Shown in pieces: positions 1 through 7,692 of a stretch of DNA of 64,000 bases. The first letter of the stretch is position 1. Each line of letters starts with the position of its first letter. Position numbers and translations under genes: made by a program. The notes under the pieces are model-generated. The model was not told the DNA's origin. It saw only the letters and a list, made by a program, of their open reading frames with translations, and did no database searches. Origin of the DNA: S015-6 sp964384945 (GTDB lineage Bacteria; Desulfobacterota; DSWW01); NCBI GenBank assembly GCA_964384945.1, contig CAYLMK010000026.1:8735-72734 (forward strand), given 5' to 3'.

Positions 1-6
1 ACTGCG

Positions 7-1050
7 TCAGGACTCCAGGCTCTCGAACACCTTGTTCCCGATCAGGTAGGCCCTGAGTTCCTCCTTGCTCATTGCGTTCTCATCGGCACTTACGTACGGC
101 TTCTTGACCGTCTCCGAGACCTCGCCCGGATAATAGTAGTCGATGGCCTCGAACATGAAGCGGAAGGCGGGCAGGGTGACGAAGTGGTTCTGAAGCTCTT
201 TGGTGCGGACGATCTCCTCGGAGTTGAGCAGTTCCTCGTACATCTTCTCGCCGGCCTTGACCCCGATGTACTCGATCCGGATGTCTTCCGGCTTGTGGCC
301 GAACCGCGGGGCCAGGGTCTCGATCATGACCGCGGCCAGGTCCACGATCCGGATCACGGGCATCTTGGAGATGAAGACCTCGCCCCCCTTGGCCAGGGTG
401 CAGGCCTCGATGACCAGGCGGGCCGCCTCCGGGATGGTCATGACGAACCGTGTCATCCGGGGGTCGGTGACGGTCACCGGCCCGCCCTTGCGGATCTGCC
501 TGTGGAAGAGCGGCACGACCGAGCCGCGGGAACCGATCACGTTGCCGAACCGGGAGCTTGCGTAGACGGTCTTGTCGCGGCCGCTGCCCACGTTGTAGGC
601 GGTCACCAGTCGCTCGGCGAGGAGCTTGGTCGAGCCCATGACGTTGGTGGGGTTCACGGCCTTGTCGCTGCTCGTGAAGAGCACGCGCTCGGCGCCGCTG
701 GCCGTGGCCGCCTTGAGCACGTTCTGAGTGCCGATCACGTTGGTCATGACCGCGTCGAAGGGGTTGTACTCGGATAGGTAGACATGCTTGAAGGCCGCGA
801 CATGGAAGACGATGTTCACGCCGCGGCACAGGCTCTCCAGCTTGTCGCGGTCGCGGATGCTTCCGACGTATACGTGGACGTTCTCGGTGGAGACGTACTC
901 CTCGTGCAGGAAAAAGACCTCAGATTCGTTGTTGTCCAGGAGGCGAAGCTCTGTGGGGCCGAACTCGAGGAGCTGGCGGGCGAGTTCCCTGCCGATCGTG
1001 CCGACAGCCCCGGTAATCAGGATGTTTTTGTTCTTGAAGATGTTGATCAT
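7..1050 (-). CDS. UDP-sugar 4,6-dehydratase (PseB/CapD-like extended SDR)
   Basis: This 347-residue extended short-chain dehydrogenase is of the polysaccharide biosynthesis (PseB/FlaA1/CapD) family. Such enzymes oxidise a UDP-N-acetylhexosamine and eliminate water across C4-C6 as a first step to surface sugars. The Rossmann motif GAVGTIG is at residues 14-20. The catalytic loop has TSSDKAVNP around 126-134 (Asp129, Lys130), and the position of the usual Tyr (NLYG) is Met138 (NVMG), as I recall for the long PglF-type members. There is no membrane segment, so it is a soluble cytoplasmic form. A sigma70-like promoter lies upstream. The rest of the glycan locus would lie to the left of the window. 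Family is secure; the substrate is not known. Confidence 0.9.
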   Translation of the reverse strand: MINIFKNKNILITGAVGTIGRELARQLLEFGPTELRLLDNNESEVFFLHEEYVSTENVHVYVGSIRDRDKLESLCRGVNIVFHVAAFKHVYLSEYNPFDAVMTNVIGTQNVLKAATASGAERVLFTSSDKAVNPTNVMGSTKLLAERLVTAYNVGSGRDKTVYASSRFGNVIGSRGSVVPLFHRQIRKGGPVTVTDPRMTRFVMTIPEAARLVIEACTLAKGGEVFISKMPVIRIVDLAAVMIETLAPRFGHKPEDIRIEYIGVKAGEKMYEELLNSEEIVRTKELQNHFVTLPAFRFMFEAIDYYYPGEVSETVKKPYVSADENAMSKEELRAYLIGNKVFESLES

Positions 1051-1112
1051 GGCTTGTCTGCCTTTGTGACAAAAGGTGGGGAAGGATGTACCGTTTTATG
1101 AAAAACAGCATT

Positions 1113-1141
1113 ATTTAAAGCCATTTATCGAGCTTTGTCAA
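1113..1141 (-). promoter_or_regulatory. sigma70-like promoter of the sugar dehydratase gene
   Basis: On the minus strand TTGACA (1136-1141) is followed by a 17-base spacer and TTAAAT (1113-1118, four of six matches to TATAAT). It lies about 60 bases upstream of the ATG at 1050. The remaining gap to 1284 shows no gene. Confidence 0.6.
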
Positions 1142-1284
1142 ACAAATTGTTGAATAATCGGCAACCCTTCCGTGAAGGGTGGGATGGGGCATAGCACGGC
1201 GGGAGGGTGGCTTTACGAACGCCCCACAAACAGGGCTTCGGTTTTCGGCGGATCCCGGGTGTTCGTAGAAGCGGCGCACTCGGG

Positions 1285-1704
1285 TCAGCAGCCCGGACCC
1301 TGGATGACGGTTTGAGCGATGGACACCACAAACCGGGCGTCGTCGATGGCCCGTTGCACGTCGTTTACGGAATACTGCTCGGTGGGGATGAAATCTATGT
1401 CTCCGTAAAGGGAAAACTCCCTTTCTTTCCTCAGCCAGGCCGATATCTCCGCCAGACTGTCGATCTCCGGACGGACCGGCTCTGAAAATCTGTCGCTGTA
1501 TTCCCTCAGAACCGGGCCCACATCGTGCCATTTGGGAGGCTCGATTCCTGCCTGCCGAAGCATCCCTTTCAAGGCCAATTCGACAATCTCCTGTGCCTCG
1601 CGCACCACATCGGAGTAGGCGGCCTCCTCCAGGAGAACGACCAGGATCTTGAGACGCTTGGTGGCCTTTACGAGGTAGCTCTGGGCGAGGGTCCCGTTCG
1701 TCAC
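1285..1704 (-). CDS. HEPN-domain protein of an MNT/HEPN pair
   Basis: This 139-residue mainly alpha-helical protein has the HEPN layout: an N-terminal helix pair (LVKATKRLKILVVLLEEA), a second pair (VREAQEIVELALKGMLRQAG) and the conserved turn PPKWHDVG before the last helices. HEPN proteins paired with minimal nucleotidyltransferases often act as RNase toxins, or as substrates that the partner nucleotidylates. A textbook Rx4-6H catalytic motif is not obvious, so RNase activity is uncertain. The GTG start overlaps the TGA of the upstream MNT gene by four bases (GTGA), which implies translational coupling. Confidence 0.75.
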   Translation of the reverse strand: MTNGTLAQSYLVKATKRLKILVVLLEEAAYSDVVREAQEIVELALKGMLRQAGIEPPKWHDVGPVLREYSDRFSEPVRPEIDSLAEISAWLRKEREFSLYGDIDFIPTEQYSVNDVQRAIDDARFVVSIAQTVIQGPGC

Positions 1705-2204
1705 AGCTCGAAGACCTCTCCGGGCCTGTAGTCCGGCTTCAGATCCCAGAACCAGGCGTTGCCCCGCCAGATCCGGCGGGCGCCCAGGACCTTCAGGCGC
1801 TCTTCCAGCCGCGTGAGCCTTCGCTTCATGAAGCCCTGTCGGTCGTGGAGGATGAGGGCGTCCTCTACCATGTCAAGCATCAGGGGGCTTCCCCGGTCCA
1901 CCTCGGCCGGCGTCTTGAACAAGGGCGACACCTCCGTCGACAGTCCGGCCGAGCGCATCTCCTCAAGGAGCGGCTCCAGGTCCCGCTCCACGTCCCGGAA
2001 CTCGGCCACCCGGGCCAGACGGCCGGCAGGCAGGGGATCTGCAACGAGGAGCAGATCGAGATCCGACCCCGGGACCGGCACCCCCCTTCCCGCGGAGCCG
2101 AAGACGACCAGGGATACGAGGCGGTCGGCGTAGCGGGTCCGGCAGACTGCCAGCAGCCTCTCCAGCAGGACATGGAAGTGCTGCTTCACAGGAAGTCCGG
2201 ACAT
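1701..2204 (-). CDS. minimal nucleotidyltransferase (MNT) of the MNT/HEPN pair
   Basis: The 167-residue product has the polymerase-beta-fold signature GSAGRG..SDLDLLLV: Gly36-Ser37, then Asp48 and Asp50 as metal ligands. In characterised MNT/HEPN systems this protein is the antitoxin and adds nucleotides to a tyrosine or serine of its HEPN partner. I chose the ATG at 2204 because a very strong GGGAGGGGGA ribosome site precedes it. An in-frame start nine codons upstream would place that purine tract inside the coding sequence. It is coupled to the HEPN gene downstream. About 55 residues beyond the core domain are unassigned. Confidence 0.8.
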   Translation of the reverse strand: MSGLPVKQHFHVLLERLLAVCRTRYADRLVSLVVFGSAGRGVPVPGSDLDLLLVADPLPAGRLARVAEFRDVERDLEPLLEEMRSAGLSTEVSPLFKTPAEVDRGSPLMLDMVEDALILHDRQGFMKRRLTRLEERLKVLGARRIWRGNAWFWDLKPDYRPGEVFEL

Positions 2205-2384
2205 TCTCCCCCTCCCTTTGGAGGACCCCACGGCGGCGCCCGCGAAAACCGCATGCCGCTATCCCGATACTAGTTTAATGGAGGCATTCAGGCAAGTGGG
2301 TTCTGTCGAGGCCGCGTATTGGTTGTATCAACCGATACGGAGGGCCGCCCGGGACGAGGGTTGCATTTGCCCATATTGTCTGAT

Positions 2385-2642
2385 ATGGTTATCCATATGA
2401 AGACGACCGTAGAGATATCCGAGAGCCTCCTCGAAAAGGCCAGGGCCGTTGCGCAGAAGGAGAAGACCACGCTGCGCAGGCTCATCGAGGAAGGGCTGCG
2501 CAAGGTGCTCAAGGAGCGGGGCCGGCGTGAAGGGTTCAAGCTGCGAAAGGCCTCCTTCAAGGGGAACGGCCTGCTTCCGCATGCGGACGAGGAATCCTGG
2601 GAAAGGATCCGGAGCCTCATCTACGAGGAGCGGGGCGGGTGA
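2385..2642 (+). CDS. VapB-like ribbon-helix-helix antitoxin
   Basis: This small protein (85 residues) starts with MKTTVEISESLLEKA, a typical ribbon-helix-helix beta strand and helix as in VapB-type antitoxins and autorepressors. A basic second helix (RRLIEEGLRKVLKERG) follows, then a C-terminal tail expected to wrap the toxin. Translation may begin at ATG 2385 or ATG 2397, four codons later; the second fits the usual N-terminus better. It overlaps the PIN toxin start by four bases (GTGA). Expected role: bind the operator in the 2205-2384 gap and neutralise the toxin. Confidence 0.8.
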   Translation: MVIHMKTTVEISESLLEKARAVAQKEKTTLRRLIEEGLRKVLKERGRREGFKLRKASFKGNGLLPHADEESWERIRSLIYEERGG

Positions 2643-3073
2643 TCGCCGTCGACACCAACATTCTCGTCTACGCGCACCGCGAGGACTCTTCCTGGCACGA
2701 GCCGGCATACAGGGCCGTGACCGGGCTGGCCGAAGGCCGTTCGCCGTGGGCCATCCCCTGGCCCTGCATTTACGAATTCCTCGCCATCGCCACCCACCCC
2801 CGCATCTACGGCCCTCCCACGCCCCTGCCTCTGGCGCTGGACCAGGTGGACGCCTGGATGGAGTCGCCGAGCCTCGTGCTTCTCGCCGAGTCGGAGGGCA
2901 ACTGGGCTCCCCTGCGGGGCCTGCTTGCCGCCGGCCGGGTCGCCGGCCCCCAAGTGCACGATGCCAGGATCGCGGCCCTGTGCAGGCATCACGGGGTCAA
3001 GGAACTCTGGACTGCGGACCGCGACTTCAGCCGGTTCCCCGGGCTTCCGGTGCGCAACCCCCTGGTGAAGTGA
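2639..3073 (+). CDS. VapC-like PIN-domain ribonuclease toxin
   Basis: The 144-residue PIN-domain protein begins with IAVDTNILVYAHRED (Asp5, first metal-binding acid). The second acid is in PCIYEFLAI, and the third and fourth are in VHDARIAALC and TADRDFSRF near the C-terminus. This four-acid arrangement is the catalytic centre of VapC endoribonucleases, which cut tRNA or rRNA. The GTG start sits in a four-base overlap with the antitoxin stop. The VapC assignment rests on family and context. The target RNA cannot be read from sequence. Confidence 0.85.
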   Translation: MIAVDTNILVYAHREDSSWHEPAYRAVTGLAEGRSPWAIPWPCIYEFLAIATHPRIYGPPTPLPLALDQVDAWMESPSLVLLAESEGNWAPLRGLLAAGRVAGPQVHDARIAALCRHHGVKELWTADRDFSRFPGLPVRNPLVK

Positions 3074-3179
3074 AGACGGTTCCTTCCGGAAGTGGATACG
3101 CGAGCACCCCGAAAAGATCGACCCGGCGCTGTGATCGAAACACACCTTGAAGATTGAGGAGCGGCGAGGCGCCCTTCGG

Positions 3180-5708
3180 TCAGTACGTCACGTTGCGCAC
3201 GCCCCACCAGTAGGTCTTGGGAGGGTTGTACGTGTTGTCGAAGGTGAGCACGTTCGTGATCCCGTCGAAGACCGCGGCGTCCGGGAGGACGACGGAGAGC
3301 GTCCCGCTCCAGGTTTCGTTGGGCGTGACCGGCGCATAGCCGGTCGGCTCTCCGTTGACGAGGATCTCCACCTCGGTCGCGAAATCCACGTCCCAGGCCT
3401 GGTAGAAGATCGCCACATCCCCGGGCGCGCCCACAAAGCTGTAATGGACCTCGTTCACGTGGGCCTGATCGCCGCCCGAGATCCGGCCGTAGGCCCCGGC
3501 GGCCGGAAGCGGGATGCAGTCCGGGCACTCCTCGAAGACCGAGACGTTCCGCACGCCCCACCAGTAGGTCTTGGGAGGGTTGTACGTGTTGTCGAAGGTG
3601 AGCACGTTCTCCGAGTCGTCGAAGACCAGGGCATCCGGGAGGACGACGTAGAGGGCCTCGCTCCACGTATTGTTGGGCGTGACGGCCGCATGGCCCACGC
3701 TCGCATCGTTCACCAGGACCTCCACCTCGTTCGCGAAGTCCATGTCCCAGGCCTGGTATCGAATCGTCACGTCGCCGGGCGTTCCCTCGAATCGGTAGTT
3801 TACCTCGTTGACGTGGGTCTGGTCGCCGCCCGAGATCCGCCCGTAGGCCCCGGCTTCGGGCAGGGGCAAGCAGTCGAAGCATCCCTCGAAGACCGAGACG
3901 TTCCGCACGCCCCACCAGTAGGTTTTTGGGGGGTTGTACGTGTTGTCGAAGGCGAGCACGTTGGCCGCGCCGTCCAGGACTGCGGCATCCGGGAGGACGA
4001 CGTAGCGGGTCTCGCTCCACGTATTGTCGGGCGTGACGGCCGCATAGCCGGCGTGGGCGCCGTTGACCAGGATCTCCACCTCGGTCGCGAAGTCCGCGTC
4101 CCACACCTCGTAGGCGATGACCACGTCGCCGGGCGCGCCCTCGAAGCCGTAGTCGACCTCCTCCACGTGCGTCTGGTCGCCGCCCGAGATCCGGCCGTAG
4201 GCCTCGGAGGCCGGCAGCGGGATGGGCGGGATCTCGGGGTCGCTCGCAAAGGCCTTGATGCAGACGTTGCACTCCGAGCACCCGCCCACGGACGTCGCGT
4301 CGGTCCAGGAGGAACCGTTGCCCGAGACGTAGCTCTCCCCGGGGTTGGCCGTGGCCGCGGACGAGTAGCCGGTGAAGGGCGCTTCCAGGGGGATCGGATA
4401 ACCGTAGTCGTCGGTCGTAAATTTTATGACCACCCCGAACCCGTCCCCCTGGAGGACCGGGACCGGGTCGTCCAGCACGACCGTGTACCGGCCCGGGTGC
4501 GGGACGGCGCCGCTCTTGGCCGCGCGCAGGTCCGAGAAGGCGCCCCCGGAGAAATCGTCGTAGACGTAGATCTCGTAGGCCGTGGGCGAGTCGGTCGCGT
4601 AGAAGCCCACGGCGGTCAGGTCTTCGTCTTGGGCCGGCGCGAACCAGTTGGCGCCCCACGCGACCGTACTCCCGAAGCCCAGCGCGCTCGTGTAACCCAG
4701 TTCGTCGTAAGAGTGGACCCGGTCGAAGGAGAAGGCCGACTCCGCCCTCTCGTCGAAGCGGCCCAGGCTGGAGAAGGCGATGCTCCGGTCGTAGTAGGAA
4801 ACGTAGAAGTACCCGCCTTCGCCCCAGGAGGCGCCCCAGCTGTTCCGCACGATGAAGGCGCCGTATCTCTGGCCGGCCGGCGCGTTGGGCACGTACTTGT
4901 CGTCGTCCCAGCCCACGATCACGACGGCGTGATTGCTCCCGGAACTGCCGTAATAGTAGGTTTTCTCCGTGGAGTTGTAGGAGCCGTCGGTCCAGTAGAC
5001 GGTCGTGTAGAGGCCGCCGTAATCGAGAACGGCCTGCTTGATGTAGGCATTGTCCGACGTGGACGCCCGGGTGGGAAGAAAGGCCACGTTGTCCGCATAG
5101 CGCACCGGGGAGCAGCCCGTGCAGTAGGCCGAATCCGGGGCCTGGCTGTACGGGTCGTCGGCCTCGCTGATCGGGCCGTCGTAGCGGGCCATGTAGGCCG
5201 CGCCGAAGTCGAGGTTCCCTCCGTCGCAGGGGCCGGCGTCGAAGCCGTGCAGGTGCTTGAGGTTGTCCTCGGAGAAGTCCTGGGCCTCGGCCAGGCTCTG
5301 TTGGATGTGGCTCTCCAGGGATCCGTAGGTCGCGAAGGCCCAGCAGGAGCCGCAGGTCCCCTGGTTCCGCACGGCGGGCAGAAGGCTGTCGGCCGGGTCG
5401 CCGTCTCCGTTCGGGTCGCGCATGTCGTAGCTCGGGTCGCTTGGCGAGCCGGCCGCCTGCAGGGGCCGGAGGCCGCGCCGTTCGGGCGGGATGGGCGAAG
5501 GGATGTAGCCCAGGGCCCGGCCGTCTTCGCTTACCGCGCGGACGACCGGCTCCTCCGGGCGGCCGCCCATGTCCCGGAGGTACGCAACGAACTCGGGGTT
5601 CACGGGCGCGAGCCAGGGCGCCTGCTCGCCGCAGCCGCCCACCGGGAGGGCACCCAGAAGGACGAGCAGAGGCGCGAGAATCCTGCGGATTCGGGGGCTT
5701 TCGCTCAT
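3180..5708 (-). CDS. C1A papain-family peptidase lipoprotein with three C-terminal repeats
   Basis: The 842-residue protein has a lipoprotein signal with lipobox VGGC (Cys26). The papain domain follows: NQGTCGSCWAF places the nucleophile at Cys122, SNHAVVIVGW the histidine at 260, and VRNSWGASWGEGGY the asparagine at 289. Residues about 300-485 resemble the lectin-like domain that often follows secreted C1A peptidases. The last 350 residues are three copies of a 118-residue beta-rich unit, each carrying AYGRISGGDQ...HV and NTYNPPKTYWWGVRNV. Expected role: a lipid-anchored cell-surface cysteine protease. The unit recurs in diverged form in the FN3 gene at 8734-9825. The Shine-Dalgarno is weak. 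Confidence 0.9.
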   Translation of the reverse strand: MSESPRIRRILAPLLVLLGALPVGGCGEQAPWLAPVNPEFVAYLRDMGGRPEEPVVRAVSEDGRALGYIPSPIPPERRGLRPLQAAGSPSDPSYDMRDPNGDGDPADSLLPAVRNQGTCGSCWAFATYGSLESHIQQSLAEAQDFSEDNLKHLHGFDAGPCDGGNLDFGAAYMARYDGPISEADDPYSQAPDSAYCTGCSPVRYADNVAFLPTRASTSDNAYIKQAVLDYGGLYTTVYWTDGSYNSTEKTYYYGSSGSNHAVVIVGWDDDKYVPNAPAGQRYGAFIVRNSWGASWGEGGYFYVSYYDRSIAFSSLGRFDERAESAFSFDRVHSYDELGYTSALGFGSTVAWGANWFAPAQDEDLTAVGFYATDSPTAYEIYVYDDFSGGAFSDLRAAKSGAVPHPGRYTVVLDDPVPVLQGDGFGVVIKFTTDDYGYPIPLEAPFTGYSSAATANPGESYVSGNGSSWTDATSVGGCSECNVCIKAFASDPEIPPIPLPASEAYGRISGGDQTHVEEVDYGFEGAPGDVVIAYEVWDADFATEVEILVNGAHAGYAAVTPDNTWSETRYVVLPDAAVLDGAANVLAFDNTYNPPKTYWWGVRNVSVFEGCFDCLPLPEAGAYGRISGGDQTHVNEVNYRFEGTPGDVTIRYQAWDMDFANEVEVLVNDASVGHAAVTPNNTWSEALYVVLPDALVFDDSENVLTFDNTYNPPKTYWWGVRNVSVFEECPDCIPLPAAGAYGRISGGDQAHVNEVHYSFVGAPGDVAIFYQAWDVDFATEVEILVNGEPTGYAPVTPNETWSGTLSVVLPDAAVFDGITNVLTFDNTYNPPKTYWWGVRNVTY
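3196..4257 (-). repeat. three 354-bp tandem repeats in the C1A peptidase gene
   Basis: Near-identical DNA (cgcacgccccaccagtaggt and beyond) starts at 3196, 3550 and 3904, exactly 354 bases apart. This encodes the three 118-residue C-terminal units. The match at nucleotide level is high over the WGVRNV-coding part and lower elsewhere, which suggests recent duplication or gene conversion. Confidence 0.9.
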
Positions 5709-5780
5709 ACAGGTTTCTTCGACATATTCCGGGGGGAGACTTTAGCAAGCGGGGAAGAAGCGACGTCACGCTACACGGAG

Positions 5781-5950
5781 ATCCCCGCCTGCACCGGGAT
5801 GAGAGCAACTGGAGTCCAAGGGACACCCCTGCGCAGGGGGTTGCCACGCTTCGCTCGCAGTCTCCATGACTCTGCCGCGGGCATTGTCGCGCCCTCGCGA
5901 TGTCCCGCCCAGAGGCGGAGATTGCGAGGAGCCCCAGGCGACGAAGCAAC
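5781..5950. repeat. palindromic intergenic repeats beside the truncated HEPN gene
   Basis: 5781-5800 is an imperfect palindrome (atccccgcct...accgggat). 5894-5928 is a longer inverted repeat (ctcgcgatgt-cccgcc...ggcgg-agattgcgag) followed by gagccccaggcgacg. The block 5849-5950 has a partial inverted counterpart at about 6719-6774. No gene is visible between 5709 and 5959. Confidence 0.6.
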
Positions 5951-5959
5951 CCCCCGGGC

Positions 5960-6133
5960 TCAGTGGACCAGGGAGTACCAGAGCGCCTTCAGGGACTTCT
6001 CCCCGCATTGCTGGGCGAGAAAGCAGGCATGCGAGAATTTCTCCCTCTCGAGCAGGACTTGCGCGGCCTCGAGGTCTTCGATGGCCGTCTCGAGCCACCT
6101 CGTCGCCTCATAGAGGTCCTTGTCGACACTCAT
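5960..6133 (-). pseudogene. truncated HEPN-domain protein, partner of the MNT gene at 6108-6461
   Basis: The frame begins with ATG at 6133 and encodes 57 residues: an N-terminal helix (DLYEATRWLETAIEDLEAA), then LLEREKFSHACFLAQQCG and EKSLKALWY. This matches the first half of HEPN proteins, in which the FSxxCFLAQQAxEKALKAL segment is the hallmark. Translation stops at 5960, exactly where repeat-like DNA begins, so the second half with the expected catalytic Rx4-6H motif is absent. It overlaps the MNT gene by 26 bases. Probably a broken toxin gene. A short functional remnant is less likely. Confidence 0.7.
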
Positions 6134-6461
6134 AGATCACCTTTCCCTCTTCGAGAGCCTGCCGAATGAACCTTCTGTGCGAAATTCGGTCGAGTTCGTC
6201 CGGGGTGTAGATAAACAAGTCGATGTCCCTGCCCCGTATCGTGCTGTAAAGGTCTCTCAGGATGCCGTCGAAGCGCTCGAAATAGGGTTTCTCCGTGCGC
6301 TGGATCAGGATGAGATCCAGATCGCTCCGCGGGCCTTGGCGCCCGCGAGCAAAGGATCCGAAGAGCACGGCCGACTCGATGCCGTACTTCCCGAAAACCG
6401 GTGCCAGCGCCTGGGCAATCCGGTCTGCGTCGATCGGCAGGTTTTCGGCCTCCTTCTTCAT
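6108..6461 (-). CDS. minimal nucleotidyltransferase (MNT antitoxin type)
   Basis: This 117-residue DNA polymerase beta-fold nucleotidyltransferase has VLFGSFARGRQGPRSDLDLI: Gly35-Ser36, Asp47 and Asp49 as the metal-binding pair, and a third acid in RGRDIDLFIYTP. It is shorter than, and not closely similar to, the MNT at 1701-2204, so the two are independent modules. Its 3' end overlaps the start of a truncated HEPN gene by 26 bases. With the toxin half lost, the antitoxin may be a leftover. Confidence 0.8.
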   Translation of the reverse strand: MKKEAENLPIDADRIAQALAPVFGKYGIESAVLFGSFARGRQGPRSDLDLILIQRTEKPYFERFDGILRDLYSTIRGRDIDLFIYTPDELDRISHRRFIRQALEEGKVIYECRQGPL

Positions 6462-6816
6462 GCCCCAAGCTTACCACAAACGAGCGACGGCAAGAAACGG
6501 GAGCAAGCGAGAGCCCGCAGGCTGCGCTGCCCCCTCTCGCGCATCACGGCCAACGCGCGCATCCGCTGATAAGCAGCATGCCCCGCGAAGCCTGTCCCCG
6601 CGTAGGCGGGGAGCGGGGATCTCTCGCGCTCCCCGGCATTCCTTCTCGCTCAGGATTTGGGTGAGGGTGTGACATCCCCCTCATCCCAACCTTCTCCCCC
6701 GCCGGGGGAGGGGGGCCGCGTCGCCTCCGGCTCCTCGCAACATCCTGTGCTTCCGTAGACTGCGAGCGAAGCGAAGCACCCAATAGGAGGCCCTGTCAAT
6801 CCCCCGGCCCAGGGTG
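6462..6816. repeat. gene-free spacer with REP-like hairpin and inverted repeat arm
   Basis: No convincing gene is seen here. 6596-6611 forms a perfect hairpin (ccccgc-gtag-gcgggg). The segment 6719-6774 (cgcctccggctcctcgcaac ... agactgcgagcgaagcg) is the inverted, degenerate partner of 5849-5950, so the MNT/HEPN remnant lies between two opposed copies. Confidence 0.55.
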
Positions 6817-7692
6817 TCAGGGGAGCCGGAGGCGCTGCCAGGCGGCCAGGACGTGCCGGTGGAAGGCGCCCGCGTCCCGGATCGCCCAGGGGATGTTGAC
6901 CGTGGGGCCGTCCGGCGGACCGCTGTCCGCCTCGCGCAGGAGGCCGGTCTCGAGGTCGGCCGGGGTCGATGCGAGTCGGCAGGCCCGGTCGAGGAACAGG
7001 GCGGGGTCGGTTGCGTAGACGGCCGCCGCCGTATCCCAGTTGTAGAAACCCGCCACGCCGAAAACCTGTTCCATGGTCCGCCGCCAGGGGCGGAGCGCCC
7101 GGAGGAGATAGGCGAAGACGGGGTGGTCCCGGCCTTCCTCGAGGCAGCGGAACTCGGCATCCCCGAACAGGGCCTGGAGGCACAGGTTGCCGGTGATCAC
7201 CGTGGTCCGCGCCGGCGAGAAAAGCACGGCGTGGGCCGCCCGGGGGTCGCAGGAGAAGTTGAGTTCCTCCATTTGCCGGCCGCCCAAGACAAGGGGGGAG
7301 GTCAGGCCTCCCATGACGACGACCCGGGCGACATCGCGGAAGAACGACGGCCCGCAGAGGCCGGCCCCGTAAAGGTTGGTCAGCGCGCCGGTGGCGAGCA
7401 CCGTGACCTCGCCGGGGCGGGCCGAGACCGTTTCCGCGAGGAAGCGGGCCGCCGGGCTCACGGGCTTCTCCCGGGTGCCGCCTCGTACTAGCGGCAGCTC
7501 GGGCCGGCCGATCTCCCGGAGGAACCGCTCCGTGTTCCGGAAGACCGTCTCCGCGTCCGCATTCCCGAAGGTGCACGTGACCCCGAGCAGGTCCACGCCT
7601 TCGCGGCCCAGCAGGTAGAAGAGCGCCAGGCCGTCGTCCACGTCATGGTCCGGGATCCCGAAGGTGTTGTCGCAGTCGAGGATCACCTTCAT
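6817..7692 (-). CDS. inosine/uridine-preferring nucleoside hydrolase
   Basis: The 291-residue enzyme belongs to the IUNH family, which hydrolyses the N-glycosidic bond of ribonucleosides with calcium. The N-terminal metal motif is expanded: MKVILDCDNTFGIPDHDVDDG instead of the compact DTDPGxDD. Later family landmarks are VLATGALTNL and VVVMGG, then CDPRAA with the calcium-site Asp. I chose ATG 7692, which overlaps the upstream gene's TGA by four bases (ATGA) and gives the family N-terminus. The frame stays open further upstream, but that part is antisense shadow. Purine or pyrimidine preference cannot be told. Confidence 0.88.
   Translation of the reverse strand: MKVILDCDNTFGIPDHDVDDGLALFYLLGREGVDLLGVTCTFGNADAETVFRNTERFLREIGRPELPLVRGGTREKPVSPAARFLAETVSARPGEVTVLATGALTNLYGAGLCGPSFFRDVARVVVMGGLTSPLVLGGRQMEELNFSCDPRAAHAVLFSPARTTVITGNLCLQALFGDAEFRCLEEGRDHPVFAYLLRALRPWRRTMEQVFGVAGFYNWDTAAAVYATDPALFLDRACRLASTPADLETGLLREADSGPPDGPTVNIPWAIRDAGAFHRHVLAAWQRLRLP

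Noticed and set aside
2989..6113. Very long open frames on both strands antisense or shifted to the C1A peptidase gene
   Set aside because: They are Arg/Gly/Pro-rich or low-complexity shadows of a GC-rich repeat gene; the peptidase frame has complete catalytic motifs.
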